From Strix aluco (taxonomy: Eukaryota > Chordata > Aves > Strigiformes > Strigidae), in the NCBI RefSeq assembly GCF_031877795.1, contig NC_133933.1, positions 70,932,503-70,996,502 of the forward strand: a DNA stretch of 64,000 bases, given 5' to 3'. Position numbers and translations under genes: made by a program. The notes beneath the pieces were generated by a model. That model was not told the DNA's origin. It was given only the letters and a program-made list of their open reading frames with translations, and ran no database searches. This document shows, piece by piece, positions 25,231 through 36,500 of this stretch. Position 1 is the first letter of the stretch; the number at the start of each line of letters is the position of its first letter.

Positions 25231-25769
25231 GGATGGGACCAGCCCATAACAGCGGGAGTGGTCCCCTCCACTCCATTTTCCAGAAGCTTTATTGCCCCTA
25301 CCTGTTGGTAACTGAGGGTTAAGTATTTGCTTGAGTACCTGCTTGGTGGTGCAGAGAGGGTTAAGGTGCTTGATTTATTGTAAACATACATGTGACAGAC
25401 TCTTATCTGATAGTGGGTTTGTGGTTTTTTTTGTTTCTGTAAAATGTCAGCTATTTCCTGATGAGCGTGGTGGTGGTGGTGAATTTCACACCTTTTTTCT
25501 TCTCTGTGTGGAAACCTGGGTGTTAATGGTACTGGAGCAGGTCGTGTTTTATAAGGAATGAGGCTGTCTCTTAGAGCAGACGGAAAGCAGGAAAGGGAGA
25601 GGAGGTGAAGAATCCAAGGAAACTGCCACTTCCAACAGGCATTAGTTGGATTATTTTGCACTACTTTTATTCGGAACATGTAAATGTAACATTATTTGCT
25701 AAGTGCATTTTTTTTTTCCTATGAAATGTTGGAATTCAGTATGAAAATAATCCTCTTTTCGTTTCACAG
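25231..25769. other. Region between CpG patch and first SAMD3 exon
   Basis: No repeat is recognised except a short (GTG)n run near 25467-25480. If the CpG patch is the promoter, this stretch is the first intron. It ends in a good acceptor (pyrimidine-rich tcctcttttcgtttcacag, ending at 25769). A 245-codon open frame on the opposite strand covers 24942-25679 but shows no domain. Confidence 0.5.
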
Positions 25770-25875
25770 CAAAATTTAGCATTGCAACACCTGAAGATGG
25801 AAAGTTGGTCCGTTGATCAAGTCTGCAACTGGTTGAGACAGAGAAATTTAGGAGAACTAGTTCCTAAGTTTCGTG
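25770..25875 (+). CDS. SAMD3: SAMD3 exon with start codon (SAM domain, first half)
   Basis: The acceptor is gtttcacag ending at 25769 and the donor is g|gtaagc at 25875/25876. Coding starts at ATG 25797 in a strong Kozak context (A at -3, G at +4) and encodes residues 1-26 plus one base of codon 27. It begins MESWSVDQVCNWLRQRNLGE, the first helices of a SAM domain, with the conserved tryptophans W4 and W12. The 27 bases before the ATG are in frame and open back to the splice site, so an N-terminal extension from an upstream exon is not formally excluded. The ATG chosen matches the start of mammalian SAMD3. This exon is preceded by at least one unplaced exon. Confidence 0.95.
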
Positions 25876-26610
25876 GTAAGCATTTTTGTTGTTTGTGTGC
25901 GGTTTGTTCGGTATTTCTTTCTATGCCTTTAATTGGCACTGCCTACCTTGTTTTGGGGCACGTATATATATGCCAACTTCAGCCTTTTATAGAAATTTAT
26001 TAGGGTGAGAACTGACATAGATCTGAGAAATCAAAATAAGTGCAGATTTATTATGAAGTCTGAGAAATGCTGGGGGATGAGATTAAGCTTGTATATAAAT
26101 AGATGCACCTCAAATCAGAGCTGGCAGTTTAAAGGGCTTGACAGGGCCTATTTTGTATCGTATAAATCTTTTGAAATAATGTAACTGTAGCATGTAAATG
26201 TTTTATGTCTGAGTATGTAAACACTACAGAGGAATGCATGAGAAACCGTTATGTGAACAGGCTATATGTTTCATGCTCTCTTAAAAAGCTTGCGTTCCTC
26301 ATTAACAAAGTAACAGTCTGCTGTGGTCTAAGCAAGGCCTGATTTAAAGCATTAAAATAGTCAGCTCACTGATTCTGTATGTTTCAAACTTGGCTTTTTG
26401 TCAGAGGAAGTGACTAGGACTCCTGGCACTGCTTGGGAAAGGACAGTAGCTAAAACATCATCTTTCTGGCAGTTGAAGATGACTGTCAGTAGTAGAAAGC
26501 ATACCTGCCTTTGACCTGTCCTCCATCACCAGGCAACGTTAGGCATATAGAATGTTACTGTAACTATGAAGTTACTTTATAGTAATTCTTTAATCACCTT
26601 CAATCTGCAG
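25876..26610 (+). other. SAMD3: SAMD3 intron (phase 1, 735 bp)
   Basis: The donor is gtaagc and the acceptor is caatctgcag with only a weak pyrimidine tract. It splits the SAM domain between residues 26 and 27. No repeat or other feature is recognised inside. Confidence 0.9.
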
Positions 26611-26800
26611 AAGAAGAAGTAAGTGGAGCAGCTCTTCTGGCTCTTAATGATCGTATGGTGCAGCAGCTGGTGAAGAAGATAGGGCACCAGGCAGTGCTGA
26701 TGGACCTGATTAATAAATATCAGCAACAAAAAAGTGGGCTAGAATCCCTTACATACTGTTGTGAAACAGCTTCTCCAAAATTTCCGGAATTAATCAGTGG
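26611..26800 (+). CDS. SAMD3: SAMD3 exon 2 of those seen (SAM domain, second half, and linker)
   Basis: 190 nt; the acceptor AG ends at 26610 and the donor gtgagt starts at 26801. It encodes residues 27 to the first two bases of codon 90. EEEVSGAALLALNDRMVQQL (27-46), KKIGHQAVLMDLINKYQQ and the following helix complete the SAM domain by about residue 65. This block is nearly identical to mammalian SAMD3, which is the strongest single piece of evidence for the gene. The rest (about 66-90) is a serine- and cysteine-containing linker that is not conserved. Confidence 0.96.
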
Positions 26801-27371
26801 GTGAGTTTGTACGTGGCACAGAAAATATCAGTCTGGGTATAGTTTTTTTTTTTTCATAGCATTTTAAAACTGGCATTTATTAGCTCTTCAGCTGTAAGTT
26901 GTAATTGTTTTTTATACCTTGAATATCACTAACAACATATGAAATGCAAAATGAGGTTATTACCTTGTGATTTTAAACAGAGCATCAATGTTCCTGAACA
27001 CCACCATTAATTAATTTAAACTGCTCTTCATTTTCAGTTCTAGGACCTAGTTTTCATTTGGATGAAGCATCATCAAACTTTTATAGCTAAAGTGTTCTGT
27101 ATTTGTGATATTAAGCTTTTGAAGCACTTACTTTTAAACCTTTGTAAGTCTTGGAGTAAAATCATGATTTAACCAGAGATAGCGTTTGTGTCACAAGTGC
27201 ATTTAAATTCAGGTTTTCAAAGCAAGCTCTGAATTTGATCTAGGTGTAAGCATTTAATAATCCCCCTATGTGGAACTAAATAGATTTTTAGAAAACAAAT
27301 TCCACAGAGATTGTCTTCACTGAGCATGATCTGGCTCTTGCTTGAGTAGGGTTTCTTCTTTGTGTTTTTAT

Positions 27372-27501
27372 TTGTGGTTTCTTGGGGGAGGTAGAGGCTG
27401 TTTGGATGGGTTGGTGGGTTTTTTTGTTTGGGTGTTTTGGTGTGGGCTGTTTGGGGTTTTGTGGTTTTTGGGGTGTTTTTTTCATTGGTTGGTTTGGTTT
27501 T
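27372..27501. repeat. G/T-rich low-complexity tract
   Basis: About 130 bases made almost only of G and T in words such as ggttggtgggtttt, gtttgggtgttttgg and gggttttgtgg. Short proline/threonine/lysine-rich open frames on the minus strand here are composition artefacts. Confidence 0.85.
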
Positions 27502-30099
27502 CCTATCCCTCCCCTCCATTCTGATCTATTTTAAGTCTTGCAGGTTTATTTTTTCTGGATGTCTTGGCTGAGGAGAGACATCCTGAGCTCTCACAGTGGT
27601 CTCTTCTAAGCCCAAGAATCCTGAAAGTAGAAAATGGCTTGCTGTGGATGCAAAAAGCTCTTTTTTGAAGGAAAGGACTCTAGCAGTAAGCCTGCATTGG
27701 TACACAGTAGTAGGCCAGTAGGAGTAGATCTGTAAGAGCATTCTCTGTAGCATTTTCCTTCATCCAAAAGAAGTCCAGGTTGTGTACTCTGAGATGACTC
27801 TACAGTGCAAACCAAAACATGGTAAATGGTGATGATTGGGGTGTTTCCACACAAATTGCACTCATGAGCAGGACTAAACTGTTTGCATAGATACAGCCTC
27901 TTGTCTTGTAAAAGTATTTATGAAACCCCCTGGGTAAATGCTCCTGCACTGTTGGAGGGAAGGGGGGGTGCAGGAAGAGGACAATGTCACTGCATGTATG
28001 ATTTATCATAGACCTGAAGTATGCAATTACAGCCAGTCTCGGTTCTCTGCACTACGGTCCTGCACCACGGTCCTGCCTCGCATGATTTATAGGAAGCTCC
28101 TCTTTAGAGTTAGAGCAAGTGTCTGCTGGGAAGAAAACCACTGTATGTGGGCCTTGTACTTCATCCAATGTGCAGCAGATGTTATAGTGACTTCAGCAGG
28201 GGATTTCAGAAGAAGAAAACATGTTCTTAGGTTTAGGGCAGTTTGAATGCTGCTTTGGATATTTAGATTTCATTCTTGACTTTATCAGGGATGTTTGGTT
28301 AGACTGCATCTCAGGTGTGACTCTTCCCTGTGCACTTCTCAAGTCCTGCAAGTCAGGCCTTACTGTTTTACAAAGAGCCTGCTGTTGCAATAATGTGAAG
28401 GCACAGCTTTTCTGTGAAGTTCTGCAGACTCCAAAAAAAATCAAATGCTGGAAATCTCAAATATAAGTGAATATAATTTACTTTAAAATCTTTTACTACC
28501 CAGTCTTCTTGCCTGGAAAATAAGATGCTGGTATTCCTCTATTTACAGGGAAGTTAAGTAAATAAGCTGCTGTTTCTGAAACATTTTGTGTGCAAGAGTC
28601 AAGGACCACAGAATAAAACTCAAGCATGTTTAAAAAATGCATTCAGTCATGTATTTTTAGAATGAGTAAAAAGATCAAGATATTCTGTGCAGTTTGGGGT
28701 ATAGAATGATGAAAAGCTCCTGCAATAAAAATAGTATTTTATTATAAAGCTAAAAGCTGTATTCTTGTATGCAGCTAGTTGTAACTGTTACTTCTTAACT
28801 CTGGAGTGCTTGTCTTAGTGATGTAGTTTGAAATTTATTTTGTCTGTCCTCTAACAAGTATTTCTTTTGACCTAATTTAGCAACTTATGACTAGAAAAAA
28901 GTGTATGAGACACTTTTTTGAAGTAATGTAATAATTATTTTCTTTGTAAGCTACTTTACCCAGAGCAACAGAATATGTAACAAAACCAAAAATTCATAGA
29001 TCCACAGTATATGCAAAGCGAATTCACATTTTCTCTGTTGCTTAGTGATATTAGGCTGAACTGTAGTCTTGGTCACATGAGCAGCGCCACCACACTAAGG
29101 TTCACTGTCAGCAGCACTCATAGCTGAACGTGTGGTCCCACAGTTGCAGGACACAACTGTGAAAACTGAGTCTGCATGTTCCTAGCTCTTCTGCAGTACT
29201 TGAGCCCAGGTGAAAACCAGCCACCTTTTCTGTTTTGCAGAATTAGTTTTCAGTCAGGCCAGTTCCCAGAACTAGCTCACTTTGTGAGTGCCAGGGCCAG
29301 GGTGGAGAAGGCATTGCTCAGCCACAGGGCAGGGGAGAAAGCAGCACCATAGCCATCTCCTTCTGGGTCAGCTGAAACAGCTGTGAAGCTTCCAAGAGCT
29401 GTAAGCAGTATTTCCCTGTTGCATTTCTCACATGAATGCTAACCCCAGTGCTTGTTGGTGCACTCCTGGCTGGCCACCTCTTTATCCTGGTGTCCTTAGC
29501 ACATCTTCTAACTGAGTGTGAATTGTGCTCTGCTCACCGCTCTGCTAGGTGAAAGAAAAGAAATCTGCAGAAATAAAGTTGCTGGTTGGACGTGGAGTTT
29601 TGTCTATGGTAGTGAACACTTTCTGTGTGGAAGTAATAGACTTGTGAAAGAAATGTGACTTACATAACCAGCAGTTTGGATTAAGACATGGGAATAGCAT
29701 CTTGTGCTGTTGCTGGTAGAGGTGGAAGCATTCTGGATCATGCAGTAGAAACCATGTTTACGTGCATATGAGGAGCTCACAGAGATATTACCAGGTAAAT
29801 ATAAAGATGCTTTCCAATTCCAAGATCAATTGTTTCTAGGAGCCACATATAAAACATACTGGACTTTTCTGGTTTTAGCTGGATAGCTGAAAAAGATGTA
29901 TTGATTTATGAAAAGAGGAAACTCCCCATATAAACTTGGCAAATGTTAATGTCACTTCCAATAATAGCCTTACATATGTGAGTGCAGCTGAGGTCAGAAC
30001 AGTTTATAAAGCATCTTTGGAGTTCAGAGGTTCTGAAGAGATGAGTACAGAAAGGAAAATAGTGTGTGTGTTGTTGTGTTGTCCTTGTCATGTCCCTGT

Positions 30100-30134
30100 C
30101 CCCCATCCCCCTGCCACCCCCTCCCCACCTCCCC
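30100..30134 (-). other. G-quadruplex motif on the minus strand (C-rich on +)
   Basis: The + strand carries C-runs of 5, 5, 5, 4 and 4 separated by 2, 5, 1 and 4 bases. The minus strand therefore fits the G4+N1-7 pattern with five runs. It is intronic in SAMD3, and the G-rich strand is the transcription template strand. Confidence 0.8.
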
Positions 30135-30930
30135 AAAAAAAAGTAGTTGATGACTGCCATGAATTCTTGGCAGCATAACAGTAGCCCCTGTCTTAGCTCT
30201 GCCTTTCCCCCAGGGTGGCGTAAAACTGACGATGTTGGCTTTTATCAACAAAAGGAGAAGAAGAAATAACAGGAAAATTAGGAGGGATAGAGGTAAACAC
30301 AAAGGTTAAACAGAAAACGGTGGTTTGGACTAGTACATAGATGACAAAATTGGTATGTGGAGTTTTCAGTGCTAGTGACAGGCTTGAGTGGAGCAAATAA
30401 CCAGGAACAGCGGGATGTGAGACCAGGTTGCATTCGGGGATCATCTAGAGTGGCTGGAGTAACGCAAGACTGACTTGAAGGTTCAAGATGGATTTAACTT
30501 CCAGAAAAAAACAAGCGTCCAAGGTTCTAGTTGAATAGAAACTGCCTTACAATACTGTGTAAATTGCTCTTTCACCCCACCCCTTGCATATTGTAACGTT
30601 AGTTATTCTCAGAGATTAGGATATGCCAGGCTACGAAGATGGCAGTTATCCTGCAGCCCTGAGGTTTACTTTCTTGGGTTTTGTAACTCTGTAGTAATTA
30701 GAATATCACTAGGCAGTATTATTTACAGTTTTCCTTTTAACTTGTCAGAGTTTGGTAACTGAACTGAGAGATTGATTAAGAGACACAAACATCACATAAT
30801 ATCATGACTATTCAATATGATAATTTTTCTCCTTTTGCATTTGACACTGTTATTTTAGAACCCTGAAATACCTCTCTTCTATAAACTGCACAAAACCTGA
30901 CAGTGAATTTTTTTTTTTTTCTTTTTTCAG

Positions 30931-31041
30931 GGCTACTGACAGACAAATGCTAAATTCTTCTGGTCCTGTGGAGCAGAAAAAATACCTGTGCTCAACTGAA
31001 AATGAAGGAGGACTAATTGATCACAGAATGCTAAAGCAAAA
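30931..31041 (+). CDS. SAMD3: SAMD3 exon 3 of those seen (linker)
   Basis: 111 nt, acceptor cttttttcag|ggct, donor a|gtgagt at 31041/31042, phase 2 at both ends. It encodes residues 90-126 plus two bases of codon 127. Most of it is a diverged, polar linker (serine, glutamine and lysine rich). It ends with GGLIDHRMLKQ, which lines up with the conserved start of the second region of SAMD3. The exon could be skipped without shifting the frame (111 = 3 x 37). Confidence 0.9.
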
Positions 31042-33471
31042 GTGAGTTTATAATGCACTTACTAAATTTTTCTTACCTTTTGAAAATGACAAAAACTCTT
31101 CTTTTTGTTTTGTTAAGACTAAACAGATACTTTATAAAAAGTGATCTTAATTATCGGAGGCCAGGTTCAGGTATATCCAGGTATATTTAGAAGCCAGCAG
31201 GAGCAGATATTTATTAGGATTTGAGTGAATGAAATAGTCTAATAGTGTTTTTTCTGCCCTTCATCCTCAGTCCTTGCTCATTATTTCATATGTTACCTCA
31301 TGCAGAGGGCAAGATACAGGTTTGTCTTTATTTGTCTAGTTTTTAAGTATCCTTTTTTACAGATGTGCTTTTGGTAGCAATCTGGTAAATTAATCATTAC
31401 AGGGTGGAATATGGCTGTCAAAAATCGTGTGCTTGAGGCACCTTGAACATAGCTGTTGGGAAGGTAGGCATGCTGATTCCGTTTGCAAGCTCATTTTTCT
31501 TGGGTATCAAAATGAGTCTTCCTAAAAACTGGAGGCAAGATGGATGGGTTTTTTATTTGCTTTTGGGTTTTTTTTTCCTCCTACACATGCTTTTCTACTT
31601 TGAAATGGGCAGTTAATGCTGGAAGAGAGTCCTGTTCCTCTTCCAGGGTAATTGTTTTCTTGTTTCTGAAGCTTTGTCTGCTCATCATTCCCCTTTATTC
31701 CCACCTGTTAAATTCCCCCCCTCGCCCCTCTGTTACCATCCTTCCCCATAGATGTGACTCATGGCTTCACTATTCTGAGATAAGAGGAGGTCTTCCTGCA
31801 AAAATGTCTATTTTATCACTTTAAAAAAGTAACAAGGAGTTAGGAAAAAGGCTGCTTGGGAACAGAGGAGAGGGTTTAGTGAATCACATAGTTAATGCTT
31901 TTAAAGTCCTTGTACGAGCTTCAAAAGAACAAAACAAAAAACCCAAACCCAAAGATAGTGTCAGCATTGTTACCAACAAAACAAAACCAAATCACTTAAA
32001 TCCTCAGAATAAACCATTAAAATGATCTTGCAACAATGGTTTTTAGCCTGTACTTCTAAAGGATGCTTATTTTTAATTAATGATGAGTAATTTGCACTGT
32101 GCTGTATAAAGAGTTTTAAATGGGTTGTGTGAATCAGCACACCCCAGAATAGGCTGGCTTTAGGAAATGTTCTCAGCAAATATTGTCAGTAGTAGCTTTC
32201 AAAGGCCGGTAATGGCTTGTTAAGGGAAAGGGACTGCAAAAGAGCAGTGCCAATTCACCTTGGGGGCAAACGAGCAGAAGAGGAGAGAAGTCTGCTGTTG
32301 TAAATGGAAGTGGTCCTTCTCGCTGAAGCAGTAGATGCCCTAAAAGTCAATGGAGCTGTGATGATTTGTAGTCTTGGAGACCTGAGTAAATTTTATGAGG
32401 GCTTCTCTTTAAAGGTCAGATGAGAAGCTGGCAAATGTCTTTCTCGGAAACAGCTGTTTTAACTAAGACTGAGGATGCAACTGAACAGCCCGTGCATCCA
32501 TTAGCCACTGCACTGGGTTCATCCCAAGCTAAATACTATTTTTGGACATGGATGCTGTTGTTTAGATATATCTATGGCATGGCCCACAGCAATAAATGTG
32601 GTATTATAGGGGTTAAGTTTGATTTTTTTTTTTTTCTTCTTCCTGCCTTCCTCTCCCTACAGTATTCACTTCATTTTCAACAACGATAGAAAGTTTTAAT
32701 GTTTTATATGCTTGAAGGGATTATGTCAGCTATAAGAAGATTGTGAAGAGCTGAATAAGGTGTTTGCTTCAGAAATTGATTATGGGAACAGAAAAAGGTT
32801 CTTTAACTATGATATAATGATAGATTCTTAGCCTAGAATATAAAAGTAACCCCCCTGTCCATTCTGCTAATATACTTTGAAAGCTGGGTTGGTTGGTTCA
32901 CTTAAGTTCCAGTCTATGGATCTATGTGCCATGATGAAAACTGTTTTTTCACGTCAGATTAATCATGGCTATGTTTAGTGTTTTGGAATAATATTAATCG
33001 ATATTTTTGTTAGATCAACTAGTGGGTTTTTTTCCATTGCTTGGAATTTGGAATGTTTAAAGTCTGCGTTTGTTTCTCTCCCCTAGCCTCTCATCTTAAC
33101 TAATGGGGAAAGGAGAGCTGTAGTTAATACAGGGAGGTGGTTCTGCAAATAAACCACTCTGGACTGTCTTATCCTTAGTAAGAAGGAGGGTAGGTACCCA
33201 TTTCTCATCGGTCAGGCCAGATTTGGAAGACAATGACGACTCTCACTCTTCCTTAGTGGGTGTTCCCACCTCACTCACTTGTGTGGTGGCAGAGCAGTTC
33301 ATATAAGCACTTCTAGAGTCAGTTCTGCCAGGGATTAGTTTAATTCAGTAGGGTTGGCTTAAATGTACAGTTGAAATGATCAGTATTTGCCCAGGGTTAC
33401 ACTTGTAGCCTCTATCTCTTCATTCATTTCATCCAATATGAAAAAGAACTTATAATTTTGTGAGTTGGGTT

Positions 33472-33475
33472 TCTG

Positions 33476-33507
<32 letters not shown>

Positions 33508-33513
33508 TTTTTT
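33472..33513. repeat. Pyrimidine tract with 23-T run
   Basis: A T/C-rich run ends in 23 uninterrupted T at 33491-33513. It is a simple repeat in SAMD3 intron 3. Confidence 0.92.
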
Positions 33514-36500
33514 CCCTTTCCCAAAAAGACCCATGCAACTACAACTGGCATGGTTTTGCTTGAAATGAATTCGCGGGTGCATTTAGGGATTATTAGCTCT
33601 GGTGAATTGGCTCAAAGTTTCTCTGTATGTTTCCTGTGTAGATAATACTAACAACTGTGTTAAATACATTCTTCTGTATTACTAAATATTACAAAAATAT
33701 CAAAGGAGATTGTTTAAACACAAAAATAAAGAGTAAGTGGATGCAGCAATTGTATAATTTTATTTTTCTTGTATTGAAATTGTGCATGCATAGAACCAGA
33801 GGAGATTTGTAGATTACCTCAGTGGAATAATTTTTTGATAGCAACTACAGAAGTAAAAACAGCCAGTCTTTTTGTTAACGTCCCATGAAGATTAATCTTG
33901 AAGCAGTGCTTCTCAGTGAAGACAATAAGATAGCTACAGAAGATGATTCAATAAATACATTTCCCCTATACCTGCTTTTCTGTATCGGAGTACCAGCAGT
34001 CTGATGGCTCCTGGCAGCCTGGTGTTTATCTTGTTGCTAAGACAGAGGCTGTCATTACTTGTAAATTCCTGATACTGCTGTGAAAAACCAGCCTTTTATT
34101 GGTTGGTTTATAAGTTCTGTCTGCCTTTCCTCAAGGTGTTTGTTTATCAAATGACATCCCTAATGTATCCCTTTTTCACTGTTTCCAATATGACAGTCCA
34201 GCTGTTTTCTTTCAAGAGTGATGTCCTGATACAGGTTTATTTGTACATTTATTCTTTCTATAAAAATGTGTTCTGTAGCTCTTGAGTGTTGTGTAACAGA
34301 TTTACTGTCTGAACGCCTTGAAGTAATTTGCTCAGAGCAGGCTTACGTGCACAAGTAAGATAACAGACCTTCTGGCCAGCCTTGACAGCCTTGAACTTCT
34401 CAATTTGCTGTGAATTTGGAAGATGTGGTCAGCGCTCAACTAAACCTGGGCCTGCTAAGTATTTATATACCAGTATATTGGTGCTGGTGCCCACATAAAT
34501 TTGGGCTTATAGAAAGGACAATGAATGAAGATTTATTTGAACACCAAAGGAAGATTTATTTGAAAATAAACTTGCGTCCTGTCTCCAAGATGGCCGTGCT
34601 GGACTGCATGGTTGCAAACAGGTGTTCATTCATTTCCTCAGTGGAGCCGACTTGCCTGCTGCAAGCCCTCTCGAGGTTGGGCACCTGCCAGCGTGCACTA
34701 GTGCATTGTTTAAACTAGTAACACCCCGTTGATAGGGACTGGAGGTGAGCAGAGCACGGAGCCACATTAACGATGCTGTATAGCTCCTTAGCTAGGGCAG
34801 TCTCGCCACTAGTTCAGTTGGACTGCAGACAACTGTGCTGACTACTGGGTAGCTGCATCTGAAGTGTGTTTTAGTTTTGACATGTCATTCTGCTAATGAT
34901 CTCTACAGAGTTTCTTCCTTTGCTTCCCCACTACCCATACATCAATATTGTTGGTCTGTGTTTAATATGTTTTATAAGAAACACACTTATGCTTGTGCTT
35001 TAAAAGGAAGAAAAGAAAGAAAAAAAGAGAGTACCTAGCCTGAAAAATTGTCATTTAGTCAATTATTTCAGATGATTTCACTCCTTCACACAAGAGAGCA
35101 GATATTACTTTTATATGTATACATATATACACATATGCAGCTATAGTCCTACAAAGAAAATCTCAGCTGGACTGTGTGCCTTTTCATATATAACAAGAGT
35201 TTCTTAGTTTCTATGTAGAACCTTATTGTTGGTATCATCAGAATTATTTCTAGTAGACGTGATGATCTTTTTTTAGTTAGTTCATATGGACGTGAAAAGC
35301 AGCCATAAAAAACCCTATGTTAAGTCTTTGGCAATGGTCAATAGTAGAAGAAAAGAAGTACTGTCTGTCTGTTCTGTTCAAAAGTACAGACATCTGATGA
35401 TGCTTCCTTTCATTAAACATTTTCAACAACTAATGTTTAGGGATTCCAAAACCATAACTTGCATCTAGCTCATTAATTTTAACAGTGATTGATTATTTCT
35501 TCTATAAATTTGTCTCAATACTTCTGAAGCTATTTATTGTTTAAATAGTAGATTCCCCTGTCGAATGATGTATCACAACAAAGAAAGAATTTCTTTTTTA
35601 TTTTGATGATTCCTGATAATTTCACTTCAATTGTTACTCCATCTTCATAAAAACTGTTATATCTGTGGGTTTTGGTTTGGTTTGTGAAGGGTTAGGGGGA
35701 AGTTCTTTAAATTTAGGTTTTCAGTTTATGTGATTGCAAGAATTTCTGCCACTTTTTTTTTAAGTCAGGATTTCATGTCCTTATCGTTCCAGTGGGAAGC
35801 TTAAGAATGTAAACTTCAATTAAAACAGCCTAGAAGACTCGCAATAATATCTTTTCTGTGCTTGTTGCCTCAGTATTTTGGAAGTTAAGGCAACTAGACT
35901 CATGGTTTTGGAGCACTTGCAGTCAGCAGAGCTGAATTAACTGATATGGTGCTCTGAGTCTTCCACAAAATTTGCAGGAAAAAAATAATTGTTAAATCTC
36001 CTTTCTTCCACACCAGAAATAAGCCAAGACTTGCAAATGACTTGCAGGAGATACTAACTGCATTGCCTTGTTAAGGTCTAGTAAAGCCATAAAAACAACA
36101 ACAAAAAAGCCAAATACATAAAATTCTTTGGATACAGTATAACACATCTGACATGGGTGAATGCAAACAAACCCTGTTTCTTTAAAATGGCCTGATTTAG
36201 CTGGCAGTTCTGTCAGTCACATTCCCCAAGGAGCACTTTCTCTCCCCCCTCTGTAACCTCCAGCTGCTGCCCTCGGATGAGATGGAAGTGCAGAGCTTTC
36301 GTTTATGTGATGCAGCTCCTCAGAATGGAAACTGTCAAAAAATTTTGATTCCCTCTAGAAGAAGGTTATATCTGCATGTCACAAACTTCTTTTAAAGCTG
36401 ATTAATTTTGTCTGTAACTTTGTGCTCGTACTGAATGTGATGATTTCTATAGCAAGGGTACTGCAGGAAAAGCTGAAACGGGAGCTGCTCTGGGAAATGG

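Larger units (their letters stand above)
26801..30930 (+). other. SAMD3: SAMD3 intron (phase 2, 4.1 kb)
   Basis: It contains a long G/T-rich low-complexity stretch (about 27372-27501) and a C-rich block with quadruplex potential on the minus strand (30100-30134). The acceptor is preceded by a strong T-rich tract (30908-30930). No transposon that I can name and no other exon is visible. Open frames near 27938-28466 and 29906-30444 lack any recognisable motif. Confidence 0.85.

Noticed and set aside
27217..27524. Lysine/threonine/proline-rich frames on the minus strand and a tryptophan/glycine-rich frame on the plus strand
   Set aside because: Pure composition effect of the G/T-rich low-complexity tract at 27372-27501.
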